Source: Ilex aquifolium
Lineage: Eukaryota > Streptophyta > Magnoliopsida > Aquifoliales > Aquifoliaceae
DNA: 64,000 nucleotides
Direction: 5' to 3'
Assembly (NCBI GenBank): GCA_951799425.1
Contig: OX637393.1
Span: 18,743,744-18,807,743, forward strand
Both the position numbers and the translations under genes were made by a program. Under the pieces are notes generated by a model. It saw only the letters and a list, made by a program, of their open reading frames with translations, did not search any database and was not told the DNA's origin. Positions 11,531-22,512 of the stretch are shown here, one piece after another. Numbering within the stretch: the stretch's first letter is position 1; every line of letters starts with the position of its first letter.

Positions 11531-13240
11531 GTGTGTGTGAAGTTTAACAACCAATTTGAGCACTTACACAACAGAATTCACATTCGAATAGCAAGACAAA
11601 TTCAGTTTCAATGCAAAACTCACCAAGGGTCACTCTTAAACAATGAAACACACTCAGTTATCCTGGTATGCACTCCATGTGTACATGTGATATAGAATCT
11701 TGTGTTCAAAACAAAGTATGCTCACATGTAATCCAAAAATGAAGTTCATATATGAAAATGACGCGACCTTGGCATAGTCTCATGAACAGAATGCTAGGGC
11801 ATTAGGTAGTAAGACATGACTCATCATTTCCTTTGAAATTATGCACCTCCCATGCTTCTCTAGATCACTTGGGACTTTAAAGGTTATAATGGGGCCTTGG
11901 GGTGATGTCTAGGTAAATGAAATGAAGGATATAGGATAACGAAGAGAGTTGTTCCGAGTGTATGACCTTTATTTCAAAAAGATCTATCTTTTATGGGATT
12001 TCTAGGCTAACACCATCACCACAATCTTTGTTTCTTTTCTTTTACATTTTACATTTTCCTTTTCATTTTCTCTTTCTTTTTCTTCTTTCACCCCTTTTTC
12101 TCGTTTTCTTGGATTTTCATTCCTCTTTTTTTTTTTTTTTTCGTTCAACTCTTTGAGTTTCAACATCATTCATCCATTTTTGTTTGAGTTTCCACACCAA
12201 ATTCCTTCTCCTTTATGATCAAATCATATCCAGCTCTAGGAACAAACAAGGTAAGGTAGATATTAATCATTTTCATTGGCTTGGTCAAACGTGTGGCATA
12301 GAAACGATTTTACAATTAAGGCTCAATCACGGCACTAGGGATAAATTTTCACAAGAAAAAGGGCAAAGGCTCAAAATTTTCAATGATGGCCTAAGATCAC
12401 TTCCAGGTCCGCATGGGATGGCATAATACGTTCAAGACAAATCAGTCCACTACTAAAATGCAACTAACCAAAACAAGTATAATGAGACTATTGAACAAAT
12501 TTGACATTGAAAAATTGTTCTTCGAGTAATTGTAAGTTCCCTCCAAAAGGATTTGGCACTAAAGCTCTCATGGGTCCTTATTCATCTCCACTACTTATGT
12601 CAAGCTTAAAACATGAATCCAATCCGTAAATTGCCGAAATTTCACCATCAAAAATCACATACAGTTGAATTCAAAAATCAATACATATGTGATACTTATG
12701 CATAAGATCAACTTCCATAGCATGCTCATGTGCACAAAGTTCACAACAAAGATCAACATGTCATCCAAATCACACACTCTTTATAAAGGAATACAGGTCA
12801 ACAATCAGATATTTTTCATCAAAAATTTTCAAAAATTTCACATATTTTTCACTGATGCAAGCAAAACTCAAAAATTTCCCAACAACTTGGTGTATCATAC
12901 ACATGGTGCACCTCACCCCCCAACTAGAATCATGCATTGTCCTCAATGCAACAAAAAGATATGGTATGCACTGAAGGACAGTAAAAAGATAGATAGGGTT
13001 AGAGTACACCTCGCAATTGAGCTTCAACAAAAGCACCAATATTTGAAACTCAGAAGAGTAATACTATACAACCAAATAAAGTAAGTGGCATAGAATAAAA
13101 ATGACATAAGTAAATAAAAGCAATTGTACACTAACAACCATAAATACAAGCTACTCCTCCACCATATCCAGATACTCAGGATCCATCAACTCCTCTTCAA
13201 CTTCTTGCCCTTCCGACCCCTCGAAGAATGGCTTAAGTCT
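11531..13240 (-). mobile_element. Noncoding region downstream of integrase in element B
   Basis: Reverse-strand counterpart of 29900-31340 in C. Shared blocks include the internal PPT-like site (AGTTGGGGGGTGAGGTGCACC in C, near 12921 here), the pyrimidine-rich tract at about 12030-12150, the 'ggcctaagatca' block (about 12388) and the 'cactccatgtgtacatgtga' block (about 11670). No conserved open frame. Ends at 11531, where an LTR of another family starts. Confidence 0.75.
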
Positions 13241-14381
13241 TTAGCAATTGACCTTGAATGTTTGGCCATTCTCGGGGTTCGTCACCTCAACAGCTCCATT
13301 GGGGTAGGCCACCTTGACAAGATAGGGGCCATCCCAACGGGATCGGAGTTTTCCTTGAAAAAATTGAGAGGCGAGAATTGTATAAGAGCACTTTTTGCCC
13401 GGGCTCAAATGATTTCTGTATGATGAAATTATCATGAAAAATTTTAGCCTGTTCCTTTGAAATTTTTGAGCTCTCATACGCATCTCGTTGAATCTCTTCC
13501 AAATCATTCAGCTCTAACTTCCTATGTTCACCGGCCATTCTCAAATTAAAATTTAGGGTTTTGATGGCCCAATAGGCTTTGTGTTCCATTTCGACTGGCA
13601 GGTGGCAAGCCTTTCCATAGAAAAACCGGTAGGGAGACATGCCCAAAACAGTCTTATAGGCAGTGCGGAATGCCCATAGAGCATCCGTCAATCTATCAGA
13701 CCAATCCTTCCTACTCGGGTTGACAGTTTTTTCTAGGATGGTCTTGATCTCCCTATTGGCTAGCTCGGCTTGGCCATTTGTTTGTGGGTGATAAGTGGTG
13801 GATACTTTGTGAGTGACGCCATATTTGAACATTAGAGATGCAAATGGCCTATTACAGAAGTGGGATCCACCATCACTGATCATTGCTCGAGACATCCCAA
13901 ACCTCGGAAATATATTCTCTTTAAGAAACTTGACTACTACCTGGTGGTCATTAGTCTTGGTCGGGATGGCCTCCACCCACTTGGACACATAGTCCACTGC
14001 CAGAAGGATGTATAGATAACCGAATGACATAGGGAATGGACCCATGAAGTCGATGCCCCAGCAGTCGAATATCTCTATGACCAGCACGGGGGAGAGGGGC
14101 ATCATGCTTCGACGGGTCACACTACCCAATCGTTGGCATCTGTCGCATGGTTTACAAAATGAAACACAATCTTTGATAAGAGATGGCCAGTAAAAACCTG
14201 ATTGAAGAATTTTGGTAGAAGTCTTCTTTGCTGAAAAGTGTCCGCCGCAAGCTTGTGAATGGCAGAATTCTAGGACATCCCGCTGCTCGTTTTCAGGTAC
14301 ACATCTCCTCATGACCTGGTCATGGCAATATTTGAACACATACGGGTTGTCGAAGTAGAAATATTTAACATCTGCCATGAA
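13241..14381 (-). pseudogene. pol: Element B integrase
   Basis: Shows the HHCC zinc-binding region ([13 protein letters not shown] ... [11 protein letters not shown]), the core D,D,E residues in [18 protein letters not shown] and [10 protein letters not shown], and a C-terminal basic domain ending [21 protein letters not shown] with a conserved GQTFKVN tail. The last part is in another frame (shift near 13400), and an in-frame TGA at 14382-14384 (CGA in element C) cuts it from RNase H. Integrase inserts the cDNA. No chromodomain is seen, consistent with a non-chromovirus lineage. Confidence 0.85.
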
Positions 14382-15242
14382 TCATCTTCTATCCTCTACA
14401 CTCCATTGCGGCGGGATTTGTCCTATTACAAGGTAATTACAAATATCAGCATACCAAGGACACACTGAATGAATTGAAAGTAAATGTTCGTCAGGGAAAA
14501 AGTCAGGGATTGGAATGTGCTCATCAGTCTCATGCACCACAAGCCGGGATAAATGATCCACCACCACGTTCTCAACTCCTTTCTTGTCCTTGATCGTCAA
14601 ATCGAATTCTTGTAGGAGAAGTATCCACCTAATGAGCCTTGGTTTCGCATCCTGCTTAGATAACAAGTACTTCAAGGCAGAATGGTCAGTAAAGACAACA
14701 ATAGGCGAACCAATGATGTATGAGCGAAATTTATCTAAGGCAAACACTACTGCTAGCAACTCTTTCTTGATGGTAGTGTAGTTCATCTGAGCATCATTGA
14801 GTGTTTTGCTAGCATAGTGTATTACGTACGGCCTGTTTTCCTCCCTTTGATCGAGCACTGCGCCGACCGCGTAATCACTCGCGTCGCACATGAGCTCAAA
14901 AGGTAGGTCCCATCTGGGTGGTCGCATGATAGGAGGAGTGACTAGCATGCTCTTAAGTTTTTTAAAAGATGCCTCACAGTCATCCGACCACTCAAAGGGA
15001 ACATCCTTAGACAGTAGGTTGGTCAAGGGTCGGGCCAATGCACTGAATTTTTTTATAAACCAGCGATAAAAACCTGCATGGCCCAAGAACGAACGGATTC
15101 CCTTAATGGCCCTCGGCGTGGGGAGGTTGGAGATGGCCTCCACCTTGGATCTGTCGACTTCAATACCCCTTTCCGAGACTATGTGGCCCAGCACAATTCC
15201 TTCCGTCACCATAAAGTGACACTTTTCCCAATTCAACATCAT
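14382..15242 (-). pseudogene. pol: Element B RT thumb and RNase H
   Basis: Begins in the RT thumb ([39 protein letters not shown]) and continues into RNase H with [34 protein letters not shown] and [20 protein letters not shown] has EKELLA where B has KKELLA. It is separated from the upstream RT by a one-base deletion near 15240 and ends at a TGA that replaces Arg CGA. Its role would be to remove the RNA strand during reverse transcription. Confidence 0.85.
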
Positions 15243-17100
15243 ATTCTTTCCTCACATCTAGTTAGGACTATCTCCAAATTTGTCAAGCATCCATCAAACG
15301 AATCTCCAAACACTGAAAAATCATCCATGAAGACCTCCACAATCTTTTCCATCATATCACTAAAAATGCCCATCATACATCGTTGAAACGTTCCCGGAGC
15401 ATTGCATAGACCGAACGGCATGTGGCGGTAGGCAAAAGTACTATAGGGGCAGGCGAAAGTTGTCTTCTCTTGATCCTCCAACGCGATCTCTATTTGATTA
15501 TAGCCAGAATACCCATCTATAAAGCAATAGAATAGGTGCCCAGCTACTCTTTCCAAGACTTGATCAAGAAATGGCATCGGGAAATGATTTTTTCTCGTGC
15601 ATGAGTTCAACTTCTGATAATCGATACATACCCTCCATCTGGTGATCACTTTTGTCGGTATTAGCTCATTCTCATCATTTTCCACCACCGTAACTCCAGA
15701 TTTCTTTGGCACTACTTGTGTGGGGCTGACCCACTTACTGTCGGCAATCGGAAAAATAATTCCCACATCAAGCAGCTTCAACACCTCATCCCTCACAACC
15801 TCCTTCATGATGGGGTTTAGCCGTCGTTGTGGTTGTCGGGAGGGTTTGGAGTCCTCCTCCAGATATATCCGGTGGGTGCAAATGAGAGGGCTTATGCCCT
15901 TAATGTCCGCAATGGTCCACCCTATTGCTCCTTTGTGTTTTCTTAATACCTCCAACAACTCTTGTTCTTGTTCTTCATTCAGTGTAAAGCTAATGACCAC
16001 CGGGAATATTTCTCCATCGCCAAGGTAGGCGTACTTCAAGTGTGAGGGTAATGGTTTCAATTCCAGGTTCGGCTTTTGTTCATTTGACGAGAAAATTCTC
16101 TTTCCTTGTTTAGGTAACTCCTTAAATGTGGGGATCCAAGTTCCCATCCCTTTCAATTCTCCAACCTCCTCTTGTCCCTCTAACTCCTCTTGTTCCTCCA
16201 ACTCCTCAAGATTCACGAATCCTTCTCCCTTGAACTTCAACGTCCTCTCCACTTCCATGTGCTCCTCAACCAAGGTGTCGATTCTATTTACCTCGCTTAT
16301 TTCCTCATCATCACCCAGTTGCTTCGCTAGGTTGAACACATTGAGCTCCATTGTCATGTTCCCAAACGCCAACTTCATTAGACCATTCCTGTAATTTATA
16401 ACTGCATTAGACGTAGCAAGGAAAGGTCGTCCAAGTATAACGGGAATCTGGGAACTAAGGTTAGCAACAGGGTGTGTATCTAGCACAATAAAATCGACGG
16501 GAAAATAAAAATTGTCAACTTGAACCAAGACATCTTCCACTACTCCCCTTGGTGTGCGGATGCTACGATCCGCTAATTGAAGCGTAATGGTGGTGGGCTT
16601 CAACTCCTCAAGCTTGAGTTGTTGATACACGGAGTAGGGAAGGAGATTGATGCTCGCTCCCAAGTCAAGCAATGCTTGTTCCACCCGACAATTCCCTATG
16701 GTGATGGCAATTGTTGGACAACCAGGATCTTTTAATTTGGGAGGAGTATTGGTCCTCAATATTGAGCTGACTTGTTCGGTCAAGAATGCCTTCTTCCGGA
16801 CATTCAATCTCCTCTTCACCGTGCATAGATCCTTTAGAATTTTGGCACAAGACGGTATTTGCTTGATGGCATCGAGGAGAGGGATGTTGATCTTTACCTG
16901 CTTGAACATTTCCAAAATGTCAGTAGGAACAAAGAAGGAATCATCGGTCACTTTTTCTTTCTCATCACCCTCCCCCTTTTTCTCTTTACTCAACTCACCC
17001 TCATTGGTCTCACTCTCCTTACCCTCTTTGGTCTCACTCTCCTTCTCTTGTTCTATTGGCAATGAAGCTTTGGGTGAGACCCTTGGCAAAATAGTTTTGT
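15239..17100 (-). pseudogene. pol: Element B protease and reverse transcriptase
   Basis: Protease has the DLGASINLLPYSVYQQL active-site segment near 16660 and ILGRPFLATSNAVI further on. After a Glu-rich linker the RT shows VSPTQVVPKKSGVTV, RVCIDYQKLNSCTRKNHFPMPFLDQ, GYSGYNQIEIALEDQEKTTF, MPFGLCNAPGTFQ and the catalytic FMDDF near 15325. The frame is continuous with gag, as in C, and breaks just after the palm at about 15240. It matches C closely along its length. Confidence 0.88.
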
Positions 17101-18242
17101 CAATTTGTTTGCCACTACGAAGGGTGGTCATTGCCTTGAGTTGCTCGCAACTCTCTTTGGTGGGGTTGGATGACTCAATGGCATGTTGCCCCTTAGGGTT
17201 CTCTTGGGGTTGAGCGGGAAGTTTCCCTTTCTCTTGTTGTGATAATAACCCTATGGCATTGGTAATCTTGGTGAGTTGGGCCGAAATGTTGTTATTGAAG
17301 GTGGTTTGGCTTTGAATGAAATTATAGAGCACATCCTCCAAGTTCCTCTTATGGGGAGGTTGGTAGGTGGAAGAATTCGATGGACCTTGTTGGGAGAAGT
17401 TTTGGGACGGTGGACTGGATGAATACCCTTGCGGGTTGGACCGGGGGTATTGGGAGCTCAATGCTTGCCCTTGACCTTGGTATTGGTTGTGGTGTTGACC
17501 TTGCTTAGATGGCACGGGAGATGTGTATGTGTTTGATCCATGAGGGACGGGGTTTTCATTTCTCCAACTGAAATTAGGGTGATTACTCCACCCCGGATTA
17601 TAATTGTTAGCATTTGGAGAAAATGAGTGCCTCGGTTGATTGAAGGCATGGACTTGTTCATGGTATGCTTCCTTAAGTGCTGGAATGCTCGGGCACTCCG
17701 ATATGGGGTGCTCGACACTCTCACAAATTGAACAAACCCCCTCAGTCTTTGACATATGTGACACCTCATGCCTCCTATTGACCTCTAGACTATCAACTTT
17801 CCTTAATAATTTGACAATTTGTGAAAGCAAGTCTTCCCGGTCTCTCAAATCATAGATTCCCCCCCTTTTGTGGTTGACTACTACCCGGAGATGTCCTAGG
17901 TACATCGTTAGGATCCCTAACGTCCCAAGATTGTGCATTTTGAGCCAATGTACTAAAGTAGTCTAGGGCTTCATCAGGGTCTTTGTTCAAGAACTCGCCA
18001 TTGCACATCATGTCAATGAATTGTCTATGGGTTGGTGTGATTCCTTCGTAAAAGAAACTTACCAATTGCCACGACTCAAAGCCATGATGTGGTATGGATT
18101 GCAACAACTCTTTGTAACGATCCCAGTAGTGATAAAATTGCTCATTGGGCTTCTTAGAAAAATTTTGAATTTCCTTTTTCAAAGCAGTGGTTCTATGAAC
18201 CGAAAAAAATTTATTCAAAAATACCGAAACCATTTGAGCCCA
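17101..18242 (-). pseudogene. gag: Element B gag, C-terminal two thirds
   Basis: Starts in the capsid core (FFSVHRTTALKKEIQNF, FYHYWDRYKELLQSIPHHGFESWQLVSFFYEGI, MCNGEFLNKDPDEALDYF). After a frameshift in a G-run near 17870 it continues with DLRDREDLLSQI, a CX2CX4HX4C zinc knuckle (CSICESVEHPISEC, about 17734-17690), a Pro/Gln/Ser-rich tract and the helix FNNNISAQLTKITNAIGLL. The N terminus is replaced by LTR sequence at 18243. The knuckle would bind genomic RNA. Confidence 0.85.
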
Positions 18243-18868
18243 GGACCCCCAAGTAAGTGGAGAATGAGTTGTAGGCCTTATGGGAATTATGGGCAAAACC
18301 TTCTAGAAGGTTTTTGTAACCTTCTAGAAGGTCGATTCTAGTAGGCAAAACCTTCCGCAAGGTCTTTTGGAAGGTGACAGCTCCAAACCAGTTTTGGTAA
18401 AATTGTCATAACTTTTGATCCAACTGTTGATGGAGCTGAAATTTTGACACATTATAGAAGACGTCCATATCTACAACTTTCATTTTTTTCACTTTTTCCG
18501 ATTCGAAGTGGATCATGGTAAAAAATTGGAAAAATAGCGGTACTGTGTCAAAACCTTAGGAAACTAGTGGGCTAAACCTTCCGGAAGGTTTATGGTCAAA
18601 CCTTCCGGAAGGTTTTCATCCAAATTGCTTTTTTCTTAGTTTCTTCACCTTCCAAGCCTCTCAATCCTCATTTAATGTGTTCATCTCTTCACCACTCATT
18701 CATACTTAGTTGCAAGGTTACAAAATCCATCATTTATGCTATAATTACCTACAACATCAAAATTTCCACATTATTCAAAACTTCAACTAACTCTAAATAA
18801 TTAAATGCAAAATTAAGTTAAAAAGCATGAAATGAGGCCATTAAATATGCAATGTTTTGTGCTCATCA
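18243..18868 (-). repeat. 5' LTR stub of element B
   Basis: On the minus strand it starts TGATGAGCAC at 18868 and keeps about 626 bp of U3, including a cluster of AACCTTCCGGAAGGTT palindromes (about 18298-18618), before joining gag at 18242. Flanking DNA at 18869 belongs to element D. Confidence 0.8.
18298..18618. repeat. AACCTTCCGGAAGGTT palindrome cluster (element B LTR)
   Basis: Two copies of AACCTTCTAGAAGGTT type, two full AACCTTCCGGAAGGTT copies and two decayed copies in about 320 bp. Confidence 0.85.
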
Positions 18869-19787
18869 ACTAGCCATTTGAATATGAATTCTGTTGTGTA
18901 AATGCTCAAATTACTTGTTCAAATCACACACACACGAGTTTGAAAATGGATGTGTAGGTGCATACTCTAGACTAGTATTTGAGGCTATAGTGATACTCAT
19001 GTGTGCTTAGTTCGGCCATCTGAGCAATGTGTTGAATGGCTCCATGCTTGTAGAATAGGGGAATATTGCTCAACTTTCGATGTTTGATATGATTTAGGAA
19101 TACCCGTGTTATTTGAATTCATCTTTTACATTGTGGGTATTCATTTTGGTAGTTTAAATTAGAAATCCATGTTTTGTAGCTTGAAATCATCAAAATTATA
19201 AATCATGTTGCAATTTCGGAAATGACTTTGGGCATGATCATTCAATTGTGGTTTATAAGTGTGGTTCAAGTTTTTGGTAGGTTAGATGTCTTTGAAAGGG
19301 TGTAAAAATATTTTGGAGTTGAGGAGATTTGGATTGAATGAGAATTTTTGAACAAAGGATTGGTTTTGCAGTAAAGACAAAACCTTCCAGAAGGTTTTGC
19401 CCAGAAACCTAAAAACGAGGGCTTCAAGTTAGAAAATTTTGAAAAACCTTTCGCATTTTCAATCCATTTCTTACTTCCAGACCCTTTCCTCTCCTCCTAC
19501 TCTCTTCTAACCTTCAAACTACTTCCCCCAAACCTCAAATTGCTTAAGTTCTCTTGATTTAGGTTGAGATTTAGAGGGTTTTAGCCAAAAAATACCAAGT
19601 TTTCTACACAAACCCTAGTTCCTCATTCTTGCCCATATGTCTCAGTTCTCCTTTGATCTTTCTCAAACCCCTCTACTCTTGTGTGATGACTCATGTGAAT
19701 GGAATGTCTTCGGAAGTTTTTGAGCCGTTGGAGAGCATATGGCGGATGTTTTTTATGGTTCTAGGTGTCGGGGCACTGTTGATGCTC
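18869..19787 (+). mobile_element. Element D: noncoding region upstream of ORF3
   Basis: Starts inside the conserved internal noncoding region ('gaattctgttgtgtaaatgc', as at 31290 in C), so the upstream part of D was separated by the insertion of B. One palindrome-type site, 'aaaaccttccagaaggtttt' (19381-19400), lies about 390 bp before ORF3, the same flavour as in the LTR of D. A CT-rich stretch (19480-19530) follows. No other gene is seen. Confidence 0.7.
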
Positions 19788-20996
19788 ATGGCCCGAACCA
19801 AGAACACCGGTACCAGGTCTCCTCCACCCCCCTCTGGCTCTACTTCCCGAAAGAGGATCGGGGAGGGTCCTAGCTCCCAAGATAGGGCAGAGCGGAGGAC
19901 GAAAGCGAGACACGACGCCCGCAGGCAACGTATTGAGGAGAAAGGAATAACTTGTGAGCGATGGGTGGATAAAGCCTCTCTCGGGGCTACAAATGAGGTA
20001 GTGAAAATTATTGAAGAACGAGGTTTGAATATTTGGTTCAAAGAAGTGAAGCGGTATAATATGGATATGTGCCGTGAGTTCTTCCAGAAGTTCGTGGTTT
20101 TTGGAGAAAATAGGAGTAAGTTAAGGACGAATGTGAGGGGCAAAACATTTGATGTGACCCCAAGCTCATTAGCCACTGCAATGGGCTACAAGAGACCTCC
20201 CCCGAGCACCGAAGTCTACTCACACAATGTAGAAGGGGGTAGGACTCTCAAAGAGTACGTAGCCCTCACCTATGAGGACCCGACCACGTTCACGGGAACA
20301 ACGTTGGTTGGGAGCCTCAAGCACGATTACGGGGTTATGAGTAAGATTCTTCACACTAACATGATGCCCCGGGGTTCGAAGAAGAGCCCAAACGTTGAGA
20401 AGTTGGCGTTGCTTCATGCTTTCATGACAGGAGTTACCATTGATGTGGCATACTTCATTTGATTGGAGATGCGGGAGTTTTCCCGGCTTGCAAAGCCAAA
20501 GGCAAATCTCCCTTTTGGCAGCCTTGTCACCCGTCTCTATGAACTAGCCGACGTAGAATTCGATGCACATGATACACTGCTCCCCCCAGGTTCTGGAGCC
20601 ATATGCAAGTCTAGCAGTCTGAAGAGGGTTGCCAGGACTGGGGGCGAGAGAGCTAGGGCTCCAGGTGCACAACCGTCAGATGCTGGGACTTCTTCGTCAA
20701 CACCACCACCAGCTCCTGCCCGTACCTTGGCACAACGTATGGACACATTGGAGTCCACTGTGCACACGATGTCTGCCATGATTACAAGGCCCTTTGAGCA
20801 TACTTTCGGAGGACCACCACCACCCCCACAGCCTTCAGCTGGACCCTTAGTTTTTATTCATGTTCCCTCAGTGACTGTGGAGATGGATGGTGATGATGAT
20901 GAAGGTGATGAAAATGTTGAGGAGGAGATAGAGATCGAGTCTGAACCTGAGGACGGGGGTGCTTTTGAATTTAGAAAGAGGACTGACACGGACTGA
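19788..20996 (+). pseudogene. Element D ORF3 (putative plant transposon protein type), one stop
   Basis: I start at MARTKNTG because the same start (MVRTKR) is seen in C; the open frame reaches further up. N-terminal 60 residues are basic and low-complexity (SRKRIGEGPSS, RRTKARHDARRQ), like a nuclear localisation signal. A globular domain follows (VKIIEERGLNIWFKEVKRYN, CREFFQKF, TNVRGKTFDVTPSSLATAMG), then a Pro/Ala linker with MDTLESTVHTMSAM and a strongly acidic tail (DGDDDEGDENVEEEIEIESE). An in-frame TGA at 20460-20462 stands where C has Trp. No signal peptide or membrane helix is seen in the conserved part, so it does not look like an envelope. The biochemical function is unknown. Confidence 0.75.
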
Positions 20997-21317
20997 AGAT
21001 TCTTGTTTTGGGTTTTGGTTTGAATTATGGTTGTACACAGCTAGGGTTCTTGGGTCGGCTAGTAGAAGTATCATTAGATTTTGGCCGTTTTGTTTTGGAC
21101 TTGAACACATTGGAAAGAAATTTTTGAAATGATCAATGAAATACCACATTTCTCTTGCTTAATCATTGCCCAAAGCTATTTGTGTAATTGCAGTATGATT
21201 TGTGTATTTTAAGTGTTTGCATGTTGATTTTGTGTATGCATGGATCGTAGTTTATTTTATAGCTTGCATTTAGAAATAATGTTTGCTAGAGACTAGCAAA
21301 ACTCAAGTTAGGGGGTG
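20997..21317 (+). other. Element D 3' untranslated region and polypurine tract
   Basis: AT-rich tail after ORF3, ending with 'gactagcaaaactcaagttagggggtg' features directly before the LTR. The PPT core is at 21304-21317 and differs from C by one base in the G-run. Confidence 0.75.
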
Positions 21318-22512
21318 TGATTAGCACAAAAAACATGATATATATTGTGTGCTAATATGCATTTTATACTTTCTTTTGTCATGAAATTGGGGATAAATGC
21401 GCCTAATCTTCGTTTTGATGGAGTTTTGTGTGAATGCAGATAACATGATGTAAATGAGATGAGTTAAACCCCCATTGAAGTGGTTGAAGTCAATGAAGAA
21501 GAAGGGGGTAGCTTAAAGGATGGTCTGGAGGGTAAAGAAGCCAAGAAAATGCAAATTGGTTGAAAACCTTCCGGAAGGTTTTGCCTTGGATTTCTTTTTC
21601 ACTGCCAAAACCTTCTGGAAGGTTTTGGCAACTGGAGTGAAACCATTCGGAAGGTTTTACCTACTGGAGTGAAACCTTTCGGAAGGTTTTGCCTACTGGA
21701 ATAAACCTTCTTGAATGTTTTGCCTGCTAGCTGCTTCATTTAACTGTTCATGCACAAACCTTTCCGAAGGTTTCTGTCGACCTTTCAGAAGGTTTTGCCC
21801 AGATTGCCCAGACAACGAGTAACTCAAGCTCTGCCATTTGGGGGTCCCACTTACACTTCTCCAACAGATCCCCTGACATCCCCTGCACGTCTAGGAGCCT
21901 CCCTTCACCTCTACTTGGACTTGGGAAGGCCATTGCAATAATGAGGAGGAGAGAGAAGAGGCTTGGAAGAGAGAAAGGCTAGGCTGGTCATAGCTTGCAC
22001 CATCCCATCCCTTTCAGCCCCCTATGATGGGAATCACATCACACAACATTAGGGAGGGCTCCATGGACGTTTTTGGCAAGCTTCTCCACCAATTATTTAA
22101 TATTAGCTAGGATTTACATTGAATATAGAGAGAGAGAGTGCAAGGAAGATGATGAATAGTGCTAGAGAGAGAAGTTAATGTTTTTCCATTTTCTTTCCAT
22201 ACATTGCCTTGTAATCCATTGTAAGACCTTTCTAAGCTTTGTTCGAAGTCTTGAATGCCATTTATTTCAAGTTGCTCTTAAGTTTAATCTTCTATTCAAG
22301 CTTTCACCATTAATGCATTCATGTTCTTCATTTTCTTAGTTTTAAAATGGGTATGAAATGCATTCTCTTTTAGTTTATGTTCTCTTGCATTAACTTAGCT
22401 AAAATCTTCATTTCTCTACAATGTATTTCCATTACATTAGTGTCTTTCCTTTAAGCATGAGTAGCTAAGTCTTTAAGTTGACTAATCCAAGGGAGACCTC
22501 CTCTTGGGTATG
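21318..22512 (+). repeat. 3' LTR of element D, left part
   Basis: Starts TGATTAGCAC after the PPT and runs to the GTATG at 22508-22512, where element C is inserted. The remainder continues at 35254-35849, for a total of about 1.79 kb. It contains a cluster of CCTTCCGGAAGG-type palindromes at 21566-21800. Confidence 0.88.
21566..21800. repeat. AACCTTCCGGAAGGTT palindrome cluster (element D LTR)
   Basis: About seven copies, one perfect and the others with one or two changes (CTTCTGGAAG, CATTCGGAAG, CTTTCGGAAG), several spaced about 35 bp apart by a 'gcctactggagtgaaa' spacer. Confidence 0.88.

Larger units (their letters stand above)
13241..18868 (-). mobile_element. Element B: Athila-type element, coding region nearly complete
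   Basis: In minus-strand order: 5' LTR stub (18868-18243), gag without its N-terminal half, protease, RT, RNase H and integrase to 13241, then the noncoding region down to 11531. The rest of the LTR, the PBS and the gag start were lost in one deletion at 18242/18243. Its LTR start abuts the noncoding DNA of element D, so B inserted into D. At least two frameshifts and one stop make it non-autonomous today. Confidence 0.85.

Noticed and set aside
13241-13507. Chromodomain at the integrase C terminus
   Set aside because: The tail has the usual integrase C-terminal RWDGPYLV motif but no chromodomain-like aromatic pattern after it.
19691-20176. 161-codon antisense open frame
   Set aside because: It is the shadow of ORF3 on the opposite strand and is not conserved in C, F or G.
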